64,000 nucleotides of DNA. Origin: Strigamia acuminata (Eukaryota > Arthropoda > Chilopoda > Geophilomorpha > Linotaeniidae). The stretch spans positions 3,968,001-4,032,000 of the forward strand of contig OX442316.1 in NCBI GenBank assembly GCA_949358305.1. The letters run 5' to 3'. Within the stretch, counting starts at the first letter, position 1. Each line of letters opens with the position of its first letter. Below, in pieces: positions 35,887-47,935 of the stretch. Both the position numbers and the translations under genes were made by a program. A model generated the notes under the pieces. The model was not told the origin of the DNA. It saw only the letters and a list, made by a program, of their open reading frames with translations, and searched no databases.

Positions 35887-36937
35887 AAAGTGTACATTCA
35901 CAAGTGAGATAGATGATGGAAAATCTAGACTTCTGTTATCAGAGATTTTTGATGGACCACATATTTTACAAACAAACTTTGGTATTCAAGTTTTAGTATT
36001 TATATTAGAACTACGTCAAGGAACTTCAGTGCAATGTGCACCATAACCAATTCCAGCTAAATCACCTTTTTACCAGGGCGCACTTTACCAATAAGGCCAA
36101 CTAGGCACAGTGCTTAAGAGCCTAAGAATGTTTTAGGGCTTACAAACCAACGGCGGACGGCCTACGAAGGTCTTAAAGTGGCCATGCCATGCTTTTTACC
36201 CGTAGCCATGACTGTAAACTACCTTGCAAACGTGATTTTGGGCGTTTTGCGCATTGAAAACGTACCCTAGTAGTCAGTCGACTACACGACAGTTGACTAA
36301 ACGATCTGACCCGTTTGTGGTAACCCTGAATTTTTTTTTATTTATTTGACAAATAAATTAGCCACCACCTAAGAAATTGTGTATTTTTATTTTGTTTTGT
36401 TTTGGTTAGGCACACGCCAAACCAAGTCACGTGATTAGGGGGAGAAAACTCCCTAAGCATATTGCACCCCAATTTGGCTGGGGTGAAGTCGTTGATTAAC
36501 CGTTTTGGTGCAACAAATCCTTTGTTGCACCAAAACAAGCTAATTGCGCAGATTTACTGCGCCTATCTGAAGTGTGCCAGGCCTGCAGGTGCAGGATTGC
36601 CCCACTTTTGCACCAAATTAAGCTCAAGGTGCACATTTGGTGCACAGAACCGAGTTGTGCCCAGGCCGAACCCAGGCACACTTCACCCTCTTTTTGTCAG
36701 GGTATTTTGCAAGATTAAACGGTTTTGGTTTTGGTTTTGTTACACCAAAACTATTGCTTTCTGCGCACATTTAGTGCTCAGGACCGGAGTGTGTATAAAA
36801 CCCCAAATTTTAGAGTCCAAGCTCACTCTCAACATCATCACAAACACAAGGACACAACATCACTACTTTGAATAAGATCAGGTATTGATAGTGTTAACGT
36901 TTGTGACTTGAGATTCATTGCTACTCTCACTGAAAAC
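35887..36937. other. Non-XKR insert between units C and D
   Basis: No gene is supported. A hairpin of GGTGCAACAAATCC and its complement lies near 36508-36535. GTTTTGGT/ACACCAAAAC words recur at about 36718-36750. A TATAAAA at about 36795 follows. An ORF at 36462-36875 has low-complexity composition and no recognisable domain. This may be part of a degenerate repeat element, but I cannot classify it. Confidence 0.4.
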
Positions 36938-37979
36938 GTTCCTGCGCTTCAATGTTCATTATGGTCACATGTAAAACTAATTGAGGGGCAGATTCCAAAT
37001 ACGCTTCGAGCAACTTCAATAAACGCATGGTATTATCGAAATTAACTCTGTACGCATAATATAATGCGTAATCGGAACTTTTCCTACTTTTTAATCCGAA
37101 ATGCAAAGTTTCAATCAGTTTTAACTTTCCATAACGATCTTTACCTCCATGCAGGAGCCATTAATAATAAATGGAAAATTTTACGCATCCTCCACATTAT
37201 CGGAGGAACGGTTGAAACTGCTTCTATTGCACCATCGGAGCAGTACCTAAAAATATTAAATTTATTCTTATTTCAGGAGCGGATTCAGAGGGTGGGGCCA
37301 CCCTTAGTGCAACGAAAAAATTCATTTTTAGACCAAAAATTCATTATGAGACCAAATAATTCATGTTTAAGCCAAAAACAATTACTATTGACCATCAACA
37401 TTCAATTTTATGATCGAAAACATTCAATTTTTGTGTGTACATTGAACAAAAATGGTCACCTATTTAATTTCGGGATCTGCCCCGTCTTGTATTCTCAGTC
37501 TTTTCTTTCGTTTGCTTATGTGCTTACCATATCATGCTGAAAATACTAATGAACATGGACGGAAAAACAACAAACATCATGGTTAAACCGAAATAAACAT
37601 AAAACCCTTCATTGAAGTAAAGCTTCATTAATAGAATATCAGCGTAGAGATCGAAATAGAATAAAACAATAGCAGCAAGTGCAATTACAAAATCACACCG
37701 AGTGAATATTAAATCCTCTGGGTTAAATGAGCTCTCTCGATGCTCTTCTCCAACTTCTTCCGCTCCCCTTTCTTCATTTTCGGAATCTGACCTGACGCCA
37801 TCGTCGAATGCTTTTTCATTTCCGGAACCTTGGTTCTGTCGCTGCTCTTCTCGATCTTCATTTTCGGAATCTGACTTGACGCCCATATCGTTTAAAGCTA
37901 TTATTTCTTCAATTTCGGAACCTTGGTCCACTCGCCCTCTGACTTCTTGTCTTTTTCTTGTTTCACCTGCTTTGTTCAT
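36938..37979 (-). pseudogene. XKR-D, 3'-truncated XK-related gene
   Basis: Exon 1 (37979-37528) is uninterrupted and in frame, starting MNKAGETRKRQEVRGRVDQG and ending in two membrane helices. Exon 2 is 37246-37145. Exon 3 is only partial (about 37115-36938), and the intron between exons 2 and 3 has lost its acceptor side: CAAAGTTTCAATC joins directly to AGTTTTAACTTTCC. Exons 4-6 are missing. It therefore cannot encode a full protein. It shows the ancestral unsplit form of exon 1. Confidence 0.8.
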
Positions 37980-39204
37980 TTTAACGCCAAATGTACCTGT
38001 CAGCCGTAACCTTCCAAGTGCGACAAACTTTATCAAAAATAGATAGATATTTCTTCGCCGCTTATCTAATCTTGATGGGGCTCATGATTTTCCGCGAAAC
38101 AAATTTGTCACGTTCATGGTTTTATCCTCTTTTTTTATTTGGAACTTTTCCAACTTTTCATCTTAATTTATATTATTTTTTATTTTATTCATTTCTACTA
38201 AAATTTTGCGCTTACAATTACTCTCAACTTCATCTTTTTGTTTTTGCCCCCCCTCCCCATCACAATTGACATGGCTTGTCAATCATGTAATCAGAGGTGA
38301 CTTATGGGCTGCCCCACCTGCTAATATCACTTCTTGCCTAATTGTCAACAGAGATACACTTGTCTTTGACCTTAAGTGAGATCATCACTCTATCTTTCTT
38401 TCTTTGCACCTTTGAAAGCACATTCCATATTAAGCTAACCAAGTGGTGTTATTGTCCAACTACAAGGATTTTACCATGCTCAGTGAGTATTCCTCGCCCT
38501 GCATTTGAAGTTGAAATATGAGTTTGTTACACTGTATACTGTAACAAAATAGCTGCATCATTTCGTTGTCGAGTTGACAAGAGAATCGTGACTCACCCAC
38601 CATGTTTCCATTAATAAAATAACATTTATTATATATATATTTGATAAGTAAAAATACAATTCAATACAAAGGTATCCTAAGGTATCCAGCAATTTTAAAT
38701 TCGGGTCCCCAAATCTTTACATCGATATCGGGAAGGTACAGCCGGAATTACAGTAATTACAAAACGTATCCATTTCAATGTTTGGGTTCTTCCACTGCTC
38801 TATGCAATACATTAAGGTTGTTTTTTTACTATTAAATGTTATAAGGTGGCCCTGGTGGTCTTCGGGTTCGCCTATACGTTGAAATGGCAGTATGAAACAG
38901 CCATGAATGCGAGCAAGCAGGATTTTTGAAAGGCTGTGCTTATGCTACACTAGATTTAGGTTATGAGTAACGATGATGCTTTTATTGACACGAATACCAC
39001 AGTCAAAACAACGTACAGGTAGGGAATTAAATAAAAATTTAAAACACTTTAATTCCAACATTTTAAATGTTATTTTTTTTGCTTTTCTGTTAGCAAAATT
39101 GCGTCTCACGTCACGTGAATAGACGTCAGTTTCCGAGTACCCGGGATACCGGAAAACTAACCGAAAAATTAAGGTACAACCCAAATTAGGATTTCTGTTC
39201 AATG
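37980..39204. other. XKR-D upstream and XKR-E downstream region
   Basis: The left part is XKR-D upstream sequence. From about 38524 a block resembling 20,990-21,250 appears: TACTGTAACAAAATAGCTGC, then a TTGTCGAGTTGACAA-like word and TTATTATATATAT. It marks the 3' flank shared by the array units. No independent gene is visible. Confidence 0.5.
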
Positions 39205-41111
39205 CTACAGATGGAGCTTGTAATCATTTAGGGTTTGAGTTTCAACTACAATTTCCAAGCCTTTACGCTTCCCATCTTTTGCACTTTCTTTTAATGAATA
39301 AAACATGGGTTTTAAATGAAACGCGTAAAACTCACAGAGTATAACTCGCTTGGGATACAATTTGCAAATATAAATACAATGAACTATTGGATAAACACAA
39401 CGTGAACTTAATGAAAACAACAATACAAAAATAAAATACCACTTGTATATAAGTGTACTGCGGTCACCGTACGAAAACGTCACGACCAGTAAGGTCACAT
39501 ATTCAATTGTGTCATACCAAAAGTAAAACCAATATTTCTTTCCAGTTCGTTCATTCTTTAGTCTGACGAAAGCAAAGAGATAAACAAACCCAAAAACAAG
39601 ATAGAAACTCCGTCGAAAGCAACCGCTGTGGCGCATACGGGTTGCGAATAACAAAACCATCACGAAACTCCAGCGAAGGAAAACAACTGGTAAGATCCAG
39701 AACATCGGAAAAACTGATGCAAATGCTGCAAGAGTTAAAACTCTGCCCATAATAAAGAGAAAACGCACACAGAAAAAAAATAACTCCAGGAATAATTTGT
39801 TTTTGTGAATACGGCGGGTGGAAGTGGTCAGCGATATTGTTAGCGATAAAGTCGTAATGCAAACAACTACGAGTTGGATTAGTTTGTGTGACCTCTTATA
39901 GAAATCTGTCAAATAATTTAACATCTCGTTATTTTTTTCCGTAATAAAAATAAAAATTATTACCTGTGACCAGAAATATGAAATCATCCGTGTCAACGGT
40001 GACATTTGGAGCTAGTTCTAGAAAATAATAATCTGGTTACACAACTGACAGAAATCAATATTGTAATGTAACTTCAATCGTTTGAATACCTGTGGTTGGA
40101 AACATAAGTGATGTAGTCGTGTCATTGACACCCGTGATGTTTGAAACCTGCTCTGAAAATATTCAAACGTGATGAAATGGATAGCTTCGCTTCTCAGTAA
40201 AAATTACCTTTTTCAGTCGTGTTGCGTTCTTGCCCTTCAATTATTATTATGGACACCTGCAAAACCAATTGAGGAGCAGATTCCAAATACGCTTCGAGCA
40301 ACTTCAATAAATTCAAGGTGTTGTTGAACTTAGGCCTATACGCATAATATCTTGCGTGATCTGAACGTGTCCAACTTTTTAATCCGAAATACAAAGTTTC
40401 AACCGCCCTAAACGAAAACACATTTCAATTTAAATCGTTTTTAACTTTTCATAACGATCTTTACCTCCATGCAGGAGCCATTAATAACAAATGAAAAATA
40501 ATACGCATCGTCCACGTTATCCGAGAAACGGTTGGAACTGCTTCTATTGCATCATCGGAGCAGTACCTACAAATATTAAATTTATTCTTATTTCAGGAGC
40601 GGATTCATTTTTAAGACCAAAAATTCATTACGAGACCAAAAAAATTCATGTTTAAGCCAAAAACAATTTCTATTGATCATAAATATTCAATTTTATGATA
40701 AAAAACATTCAATTTTTGTGCGTAAATTGAACCAAAAAGGTCATCTATTTGTTTTCGGGTTCTGCTCCGTCTTGTGTTCTCAATCTTTTCTTTCATTTGC
40801 TTATTTGCTTACCATATCATGCTGAAAATACTAATGAACGTGGACGGGACAACAATAAACATCATGGTTAAACCGAAAAAAGTATAATGGCCTTCATAAT
40901 AGTATGTCTTCATTAAAATAATATCAGCTTCGAGATCGAAATAGAATAAACTAATGGTAACAACTGCAATTACAATATTGCAACAAGTGAATTTTAAATC
41001 CTCTGCTCTTCTTTCTTCATTTTGGGAATATGACGACCTGACACTTTCTTCATTTTGGGAATATGACGACCTGACACTTTCGTCTGAAACTATTATTTCT
41101 GTTATGGCCAT
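39205..41111 (-). CDS. XKR-E, XK-related protein, complete
   Basis: Six exons: 41111-40813, 40566-40465, 40407-40208, 40152-40090, 40017-39964, 39905-39205; 1,419 nt, 472 aa. The N-terminus is short for this array (MAITEIIVSDESVRSSYSQN) and contains an exact 33-bp tandem duplication repeating SVRSSYSQNEE. Membrane helices follow in exon 1 (IVIAVVTISLFYFDLEADII; TFFGLTMMFIVVPSTFISIF). The hallmark LLEAYLESAPQLVLQVS is in exon 3, and about six more helices are in the last exon. All junctions are GT-AG and in phase. The role is inferred from the XK/CED-8 family: a membrane protein that may act in lipid scrambling, alone or with a partner. Confidence 0.85.
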
Positions 41112-41794
41112 AACAACGATTATATCACGTCATCAATTGTTCCTAAATTATTCATTCCAGCAATTTATTAACATCGTGTCCATTCTTGATCTCGTAAACA
41201 ATAGCTCGGTTGTCAGGCGAGAAGAATAAAACCAGTCTCGACTCGAAATCGTCCGTGTGCACATCATTTATTTCTGATTTTTATAATGACAGAGAACTAG
41301 AACATTGATTCTAAATCTGGAAGTGACTGAAGCCTCACTCACCACACCATACTATATGACTTTGGAATAACATACGTATTCTCAAATTTATTTATTTTCG
41401 GAACCTTGGTTCACTCGATGCTGGTTGCGAACTTCACTGCATTATCCAAAAACTCCTTTTTCTTCAAATAATTCTACAATTCTTAGCGCAAAAGAGGATT
41501 AATTCAAGAAAAATTCATGTCAATTTGCAAGAGATTTCTTGTCAATAAAATAAAAAATGTTCTATACTGTAATAAAATAGTAGCAGCATCCTTTTGTTAG
41601 CAAGTTAACAAAAGAATTGTGACTGACCCACATGTTTGCATTAAAAAATTACCATTTATTAAATATATTTGGTAAGTAAAAATACAATTCAGTACAAAAG
41701 TATATCTAGATGTTGAGGTTGATATCGGAGAGGTATCTATTTTATGTTTGAGACATAAGACTGTTATAATGTTTAATGAAAATCTTGTTAAAGG

Positions 41795-44595
41795 CTACAG
41801 GGGGTAACGGAAATCAGTTATGTGTTGCATGTCAACTTCAATTTCCAAGTTTTTACACTTTTCACGCTTTGTTTTTTGTTTTGATGAATCAAACATGGGT
41901 TTCAGATGCACCGAGTAAAATTCGCCGAGTACAACTCGCACGGTACACACCCCGCAAATGTCCACACAATCGTGTTCAACTAATTGACAATAACAAGGTA
42001 ATTGTAATAAAATAAACGGCGTGATAAAAAATATTATGTGAAAACGTATATCACGGTCACCGTACAAAACCGACACGACCACTATAGTCACATATTCGAT
42101 TACTTCGTACCAATAGTAAAACCAATATTTTCTTACAGTTTGTTCGTTCTTTAGTTTGACGAAGGAAAAGAAATAAACCAAACCAAAAACAAGATAGAAA
42201 GTCCATCGAAAGCAACCGCTACGTAACATCGTCGTTCCGAATAACAAAACCACCACAAAAATCCAACGAATGAACACAACTAGCAGAAACCAGAAATTCG
42301 GAAAGACTGATGCAAATGCTGCGAGCATTACAATTCTGCCCATAATAGAGACAAAATGTAAAAGAAGAAAAAAGATCTCTATTAATTTCTTTTGAATATG
42401 GCGGGTTGATATGATCTGTGATATTGCGATCGATGCAATCCTCAAGAAAACAACTACGATTTGGATTTGCTTATGTGACTTCTGGTAAACATCTATTAAA
42501 GAAATTTAACATCTTCATTAATTTTTCCTCTACTTTAATTTAATTTAATTTAATTACTTGTGACCAGCGATATAAAATTATTCGTGTCAGTTGTGATATT
42601 AGAGGCTGGTTCTAAAAATACGAGCAATTGAATCAATTAACACAAATCTGGTTCCACAATTGACAGAAATCCATAATACAGGGTGGTCAAAAATTGACAT
42701 AATTCCCAAACAGTTTTAGATGTTGATTTTGCAAAATGATTGTCAGGGTAGTATTTTGGGGAAAAACTGACATCCAACTTGACCTTAGAGGTCATCTTCA
42801 AAGTCATCCATATTGTAACTCGAGAATCGTGACAGATGGAGAGAAAAAGTGAATTAGAAAGTTGTAGAGCATCATCCAATTAGTCAAGAACTGTTCTTAA
42901 AAAAAATTATCTCTTACTGAAAAGTTTTGAGAAAAAAAGGTTTGAACATTAGTCTACTCAGCTTTGTAACTCAGCTTTGAGGCAACCAAGCTAATCCTCA
43001 ATTAGGACACTTTATTGAGTCATACTTGCAAGTGGAAAAGAGAAAACACAAACGAAAGGAAATAATTTATTTTGGAAATACATTCCAACATGATAGTTTT
43101 CGGTTACAAAGCTGAGTAAGGGGGGGACTAACGTTTCAAAACTTTTTTTCTCAAAACTTTTCAGTAAGAGATAATTTTTTTAAGAACAGTTCTAGACTAA
43201 TTAGATGGTGCTCTACAACTTTCTAATTCACTTTTTCTCTCTATCTGTCACAGTTCTCAAGTTACAATATGGATGACCTTGAAGATGACCTCTGAGGTCA
43301 AGTTGGATTTCCCCCAAAATACTACCCTGACAGTCATTTTGCTAAATCAACATCTAAAACAGTTTGGGAATTATTTACTGAGAACCAGACTTTCTGACCA
43401 CCCTGTATAACTGCAATCATTTGAATACATAGTATATACCTGTGGTTTGAAGCGTGGGTAATGTGACTGTAACATTGACACCCGTCATGTTTAAAGCCTG
43501 CTCTGAAAATATTAAAACGTGTTGAAAATGCAGACTATACAGAGTACTATGTGCAAGACCACAACTATTTTGAGGTATCATCGTCTAAACTTCGTAAGTT
43601 TATTCTGTTTGATCATTTTCTCAATTCTGAGAGAAATCTAAAATTTACCTTTGACAGTCATGTTACGTTCATGCGCTTCAATCATCATTAGGGACACCTG
43701 CAAAACTAATTGAGGAGCATGTTCCAAATACGCTTCGAGCAACTTCAATAAACGCGTGGTATTAACGAAATTAGCTCTGTACTCATAAAATCTTGCGCGA
43801 TCGGAATTTTTCCAACTTTTTAATCCGAAATGCATAGTTTCAATCAACCTAAATAAAAAAAAAAGATTTCAATTACCGTAAATCGTTTTTCATGACCCAG
43901 AACGACCTTTACCTCCATGGAAGAGCCATTAATAATAAATGGAAAATAATACGCATCTGCCACATTATCGGAGGAACGGTTGAAACTGCTTCTATTGCAG
44001 CATCGGAGCAGTACCTACAAATAGTAAATTTATTGCTATATCACGAGCGGATTCAGGGGTGGGGGTGGCAACGAGTAAAATTCATTTTTAAGACCAAAAA
44101 TTCATTATGAAAACAAAAAAATTCATGTTTTAGCCAAAAACAATTACTATCAATTTTATAATTAAAAACATTCAATTTTTGTTTGTAAATTGAACCAAAA
44201 AGGTCATCTATTTATTTCCGTGATCTGCCCCGTCTTGTATTTTCAGTCTTTTCTTTCGTTTGCTTATTTGCTTACCATACCATGCTGAAAATACTAATGA
44301 ACGTGTTCGGGACAACAATAAACATCATGGTTAAACCGAAATAAACATAAAGCTCTTCATTGATGTATGACGTCATTAAATAAATATCAGCGATGAGATC
44401 GAAATAGAATAAACCGATGGTAACAATTGCAATTACAAATTCAGAACAAGTGAATTTTAAATCATCTCGGTTAAATGGCCTGTCTCGATGCTCTTCTCGA
44501 TCTTCAACTGCTCCGCTTTTTTTATCTTCGGAATATGCTGACAACTCATCGTCTAACGATATTATTTCTTTATTTTCGGAAGTTGTTACGTCCAT
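41795..44595 (-). CDS. XKR-F, XK-related protein, complete
   Basis: Six exons: 44595-44276, 44014-43913, 43848-43649, 43502-43440, 42611-42558, 42492-41795; 1,437 nt, 478 aa. The start is MDVTTSENKEIISLDDELSA. Exon 1 has two helices (FVIAIVTIGLFYFDLIADIY). Exon 3 has LLEAYLEHAPQLVLQVSLMM. The last exon has FPNFWFLLVVFIRWIFVVVL and further spans. The intron between exons 4 and 5 is enlarged by a 727-bp foldback transposon that leaves all splice sites intact. Codon phase is continuous throughout. Confidence 0.85.
42679..43405. mobile_element. 727-bp mariner-type foldback element in XKR-F intron 4
   Basis: The ends are CAGGGTGGTC and its complement GACCACCCTG, flanked by TA on each side (42677-42678 and 43406-43407). 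Inverted arms extend about 270 nt with moderate divergence, for example CTTACTGAAAAGTTTTGAGA against its complement. The empty site in related introns reads AATAATATAACTTCAATC, consistent with TA insertion. There is no transposase frame; the centre contains unrelated sequence. Confidence 0.88.
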
Positions 44596-45185
44596 AACAA
44601 CTTGCCACGTTATTGATTTCGATTGTACAAATTTGTTTGTTATGAATTGAACCTATTGTAACAGTTACCCTATTATTTATCGGGTAAACAATACTTCAGT
44701 CTTGACTCAATATCTGTGCCGTGTCCAAAGACACAACATTGTAGACTCATTAGCCTAAATCTGGAGACATAAATGATGAAAAATTAGGAGATCTAAATTG
44801 CACATTTTTTGAAACATTGCCGTGCAGCAAATTAATAGAGATAACAATAGTATGTGCTCGGTTATCGGTATCTTGATGCCAAAATAAAAATAAAAAATCC
44901 TCGACTGGGATACATTAAAAGATATTTCCTCGTCGCTTATCTCATCCGATTTTGATTACGTCACATCCTACTTCGCTATCCGTTTTTCAAGAAGAATAGT
45001 TAACAAAAACAACATTTTAAAACAAAAAACGGGAAATATACACTTAACAATCCGTCTTTATATAGTTTATATCACATAATTTTACGTAACATCTGACAAA
45101 TAAATATTAATATCAAACAATGTGTGTCGTTAACATAAATACACGTCATAAATTTAGATTAGAAAACTCACAAGAAATCACAATG
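44596..45185. other. Region between XKR-F start and XKR-G stop
   Basis: This is the upstream sequence of XKR-F and the 3' flank of XKR-G. A block around 44920-44990 (TTTCCTCGTCGCTTATCTCA, then GATTTTGATTACGTCACATC) is also found upstream of XKR-C near 34330-34385, and a related CGCCGCTTATCTAATC occurs upstream of XKR-D near 38055. It is therefore probably a shared upstream element of these units. Confidence 0.5.
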
Positions 45186-47534
45186 TCACTGAATTTCTAT
45201 TTCTATTTCTCCCACCCGACTCTCCACATTTTGTTTTGGCACTTGGTAAAGCGATGGGAAATCCAAAGCGAGGCATTTGGTGCATACATTATGTTTAGGC
45301 CCACCGGGATGAAATACGGCGTAATAAATTAACATACTAGTCAATCCCATCACAACACTCGCGAAATGAAGAAACAATAACGTCCAATACAGATACGTAT
45401 CGGTCGGATGGCGAAGGCAAGCCCAAACTATCACTAAAATCGCATCCTCGATCACTTCAAATGTGTAATAAAACAAATATTTCCGTCCAGAATGGTCGTC
45501 GCTCAGTTTGATGTAAGTGAACAAATAAACTAAACTAAAAACGAGATAAAAAGTCAGTTTCAAACACCCGCTGCGCCACAAACCGAGTCCGATGAACCAC
45601 GCCGACATGACGCTCCAATGGAACGCAACGACGAGCAGAAACCACAAGTTCGGGAAAACAGACGCGAATAACGCCAGCGCCAGAACTCTGGCTCCGACGG
45701 TGTAAAACCGCCAGGAAAAGAAAGCGAACGAGCCCATGTCCGATTCTGTTCGACTGTTCCGCGCAAAAATCGTCTGCGACAACGAGAGCGATAAAAACGT
45801 GGAAAAAACGGCCACCGGTTGGATTTTTCCAGATAAAACCTGAATAAAATCTACGAAATATCGTTTTAAAATATTATTTTAACTGTCGATTAATTTATTT
45901 TACCTTCGGAGACTGGTAATGTAACTGTGTCGTTGGTGCTCGTGACATTTAATGCCTGGTCTGCGCCATTTTCCTCGCGTACAGCGTGCGTTTTAGTCAG
46001 TAATATGAACAACTGCAGCACCAATTGAGGAGCAGATTCCACAAAAGCTTCGAGCACCTTCAATAGACTCGTCGTCTTGTTGAAATCAGCCCTGTACGTG
46101 TAATACCTTACGGGATTGGAGCTTTTCCAGCTTTTAAATCCGAAATGCAAGGTTTCAATCGCCCTAAATGGAAAAACATTTCAATTTAAATTGTTTTGAA
46201 TGTTCTATAAGTGTTTACCTCCACACAGGAGCCATTAGTAATAAATGGAAGATTATTCGAAGCTTCCATATTATGGGTGGAATTGTTGACACCGCTTCTA
46301 TCGCATCGTCGGAGCAATACCTGCAAAATAATTCCATCAATTACACGTGTGTGTTTTGTTTGCTAATATTTTCGTACCATATCATGCTGAAAATACTGAT
46401 TAAGGCGGATGGAACAATAACAAACATCATGGTTAAAGCGAAATAAACGTAATGGCCTTCAATGAAGTAAGACGCCATTAGAAGAGCATCAGTTACCATG
46501 TTTACATGTACCCAGTTATCTGGATAAGTGAAAATGCAAATTTTACTTTTCTGGAAAACTGATCATGTAAACAAATCAGTTTTCTAGAAAAGACAAACTT
46601 ATCTGGAAAACTAAATTCCAGTTGTACGAGCTAGATTTTGGGCGTTTTGCGCATTGAAAACTGCATGTAAACACCCGTGCATGCGAAAATTCAAAAACTT
46701 GGATCTAGGTATCGTCAGATCGTTGTGGTAAAAATACGTTAGGCCTACGTACCAACGACATTTGGTACCGAAATCAATGTGAAATCAGCTAAAACCACCA
46801 TTTTTGGGATCAGAATTTGCATATTAGGCACCATTGCAAAGATTCGAGCAAAAACCTCTTTCCTAACCACCATTTCATTTGTTTGGCTGAAATGAATCAA
46901 CAGCCATTTTGTTGTTCCAGATAATCAAAGGGCAGTATGGGTAATTCTCGTATGACGTCACGTTTACCAGAAAACTAACGTCATGTAAACGCAAACGGTT
47001 ATCCAGATAAATAAAATCCGAATATTCACTTATCTGGAAAACTGTGACCATGTAAACATGGTAATTGATGAGATCGAAATAAAAGACCAAAATGGCGCCA
47101 ATGGCGAATAAAATATCCAAATAAGTGAAATCTAAAGGATTTTCTGAAAATGCATCCTTCCGATCGTTTTGCCCACATTTTAATGCCTTTAACCGTTCGT
47201 TTTCAACAGGTGTGTCTACTTCGCCATCTTTTAATGCCGTTAACTGATCGTTTTCAGCAGGTTTGTCCTTCACAACTCGGTCTTTTTCCTCATCGATTAA
47301 TTTTGTTATATTTTCGCTTTCGGTTGTGTCCACTCGGTCATCTTCGTCATCAGTTGCTGCCGGTAACTGCTTATTTTCGACAGGTGTATCCACTCGGTCG
47401 CCTTGTCCGTGTTTTAATCTTCTGATCTGTTTAATTTCATTAGGTGTGTTCACTCGGTGATCTTCGCCGTGACCTAATGTTATCTGTTCAATGTCAGTAA
47501 CATCATCTCCAATTTTTTCAATGGCCTCCTCCAT
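45186..47534 (-). pseudogene. XKR-G, XK-related gene interrupted by a transposon in exon 1
   Basis: Exons: 47534-47064 plus 46493-46378 (exon 1, split by an insertion), 46320-46219, 46163-45904, 45850-45186. The start MEEAIEKIGDDVTDIEQITL leads into an acidic region with GDRVDTPVEN, DDRVDTTESEN and GEVDTPVENE repeats. Exons 3, 4 and 5 of the other units are fused here into one 260-nt exon, with no intron between LQLFILLTKTH and the NDTVTLPVSE tail. The 566-bp insertion lies in the first membrane helix after FYFDLI, and the frame reads on into element sequence until a stop at 46875. It might be rescued only if the insert is spliced out. Confidence 0.75.
46496..47061. mobile_element. 566-bp TIR element inserted in XKR-G exon 1
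   Basis: Both ends begin CCATGTTTACATG, followed by CAGTT and an AAGTGAA word in the inverted repeat, about 40 nt in all. TA flanks both ends (46494-46495, 47062-47063). Internal TTTTCTGGAAAACTGAT-type motifs recur in both orientations. It has no coding capacity. The restored exon would not be perfectly in frame with one TA removed, so insertion or later footprints may have altered neighbouring bases. Confidence 0.8.
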
Positions 47535-47935
47535 TTTACCACCACGTGGTTTGAAAAGGATGAACCATAACACTGCAAACAGTAGTCGATACTTAAAGTG
47601 GGATCACCATGAGTCAACCATTTTCAGTCGTTTACTTGCTCGCATTCGTATAATTGCATCAGCTAAATCATAACAAGAGTTAGAAAAATAACATCATCCA
47701 GCTCCGGTCAATTTAGTTCATCTTTTTGACACGTGTTGGCGCTGTTGGACCATCTCATACGGGTTCCTTGACCCTTCCTTTACCGAAAAGACATGGTCAT
47801 GCAGAGCTGCCCACTTTTACACTTTTTCACAATAAAGATACCAATTGTATAGATTTATTTCAAAATAAAAATCATTCAATTAATTTTACGATTGGCAGAT
47901 ATAAATTTCAACTCTCAATTAAGGTTTGACCGATA
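47535..47935 (-). promoter_or_regulatory. Upstream block of XKR-G, repeated upstream of XKR-H and XKR-I
   Basis: The sequence from about 47600 to 47935 recurs with few changes at about 53220-53570 and 57180-57540. Recognisable words are TTTCAGTCGTTTACTTGCTC, CGTATAATTGCATCA, GGTCAATTTAGTTCATC and CATACGGGTTCCTTGACC. It lies directly upstream of the MEEAIEK/MEETGG-type start codons, so it probably contains the promoter that was copied with each unit. No binding site can be named. Confidence 0.5.

Noticed and set aside
36462..36875. 137-codon + strand ORF
   Set aside because: It lies in inverted-repeat-rich sequence with no recognisable domain; probably part of a degenerate repeat.
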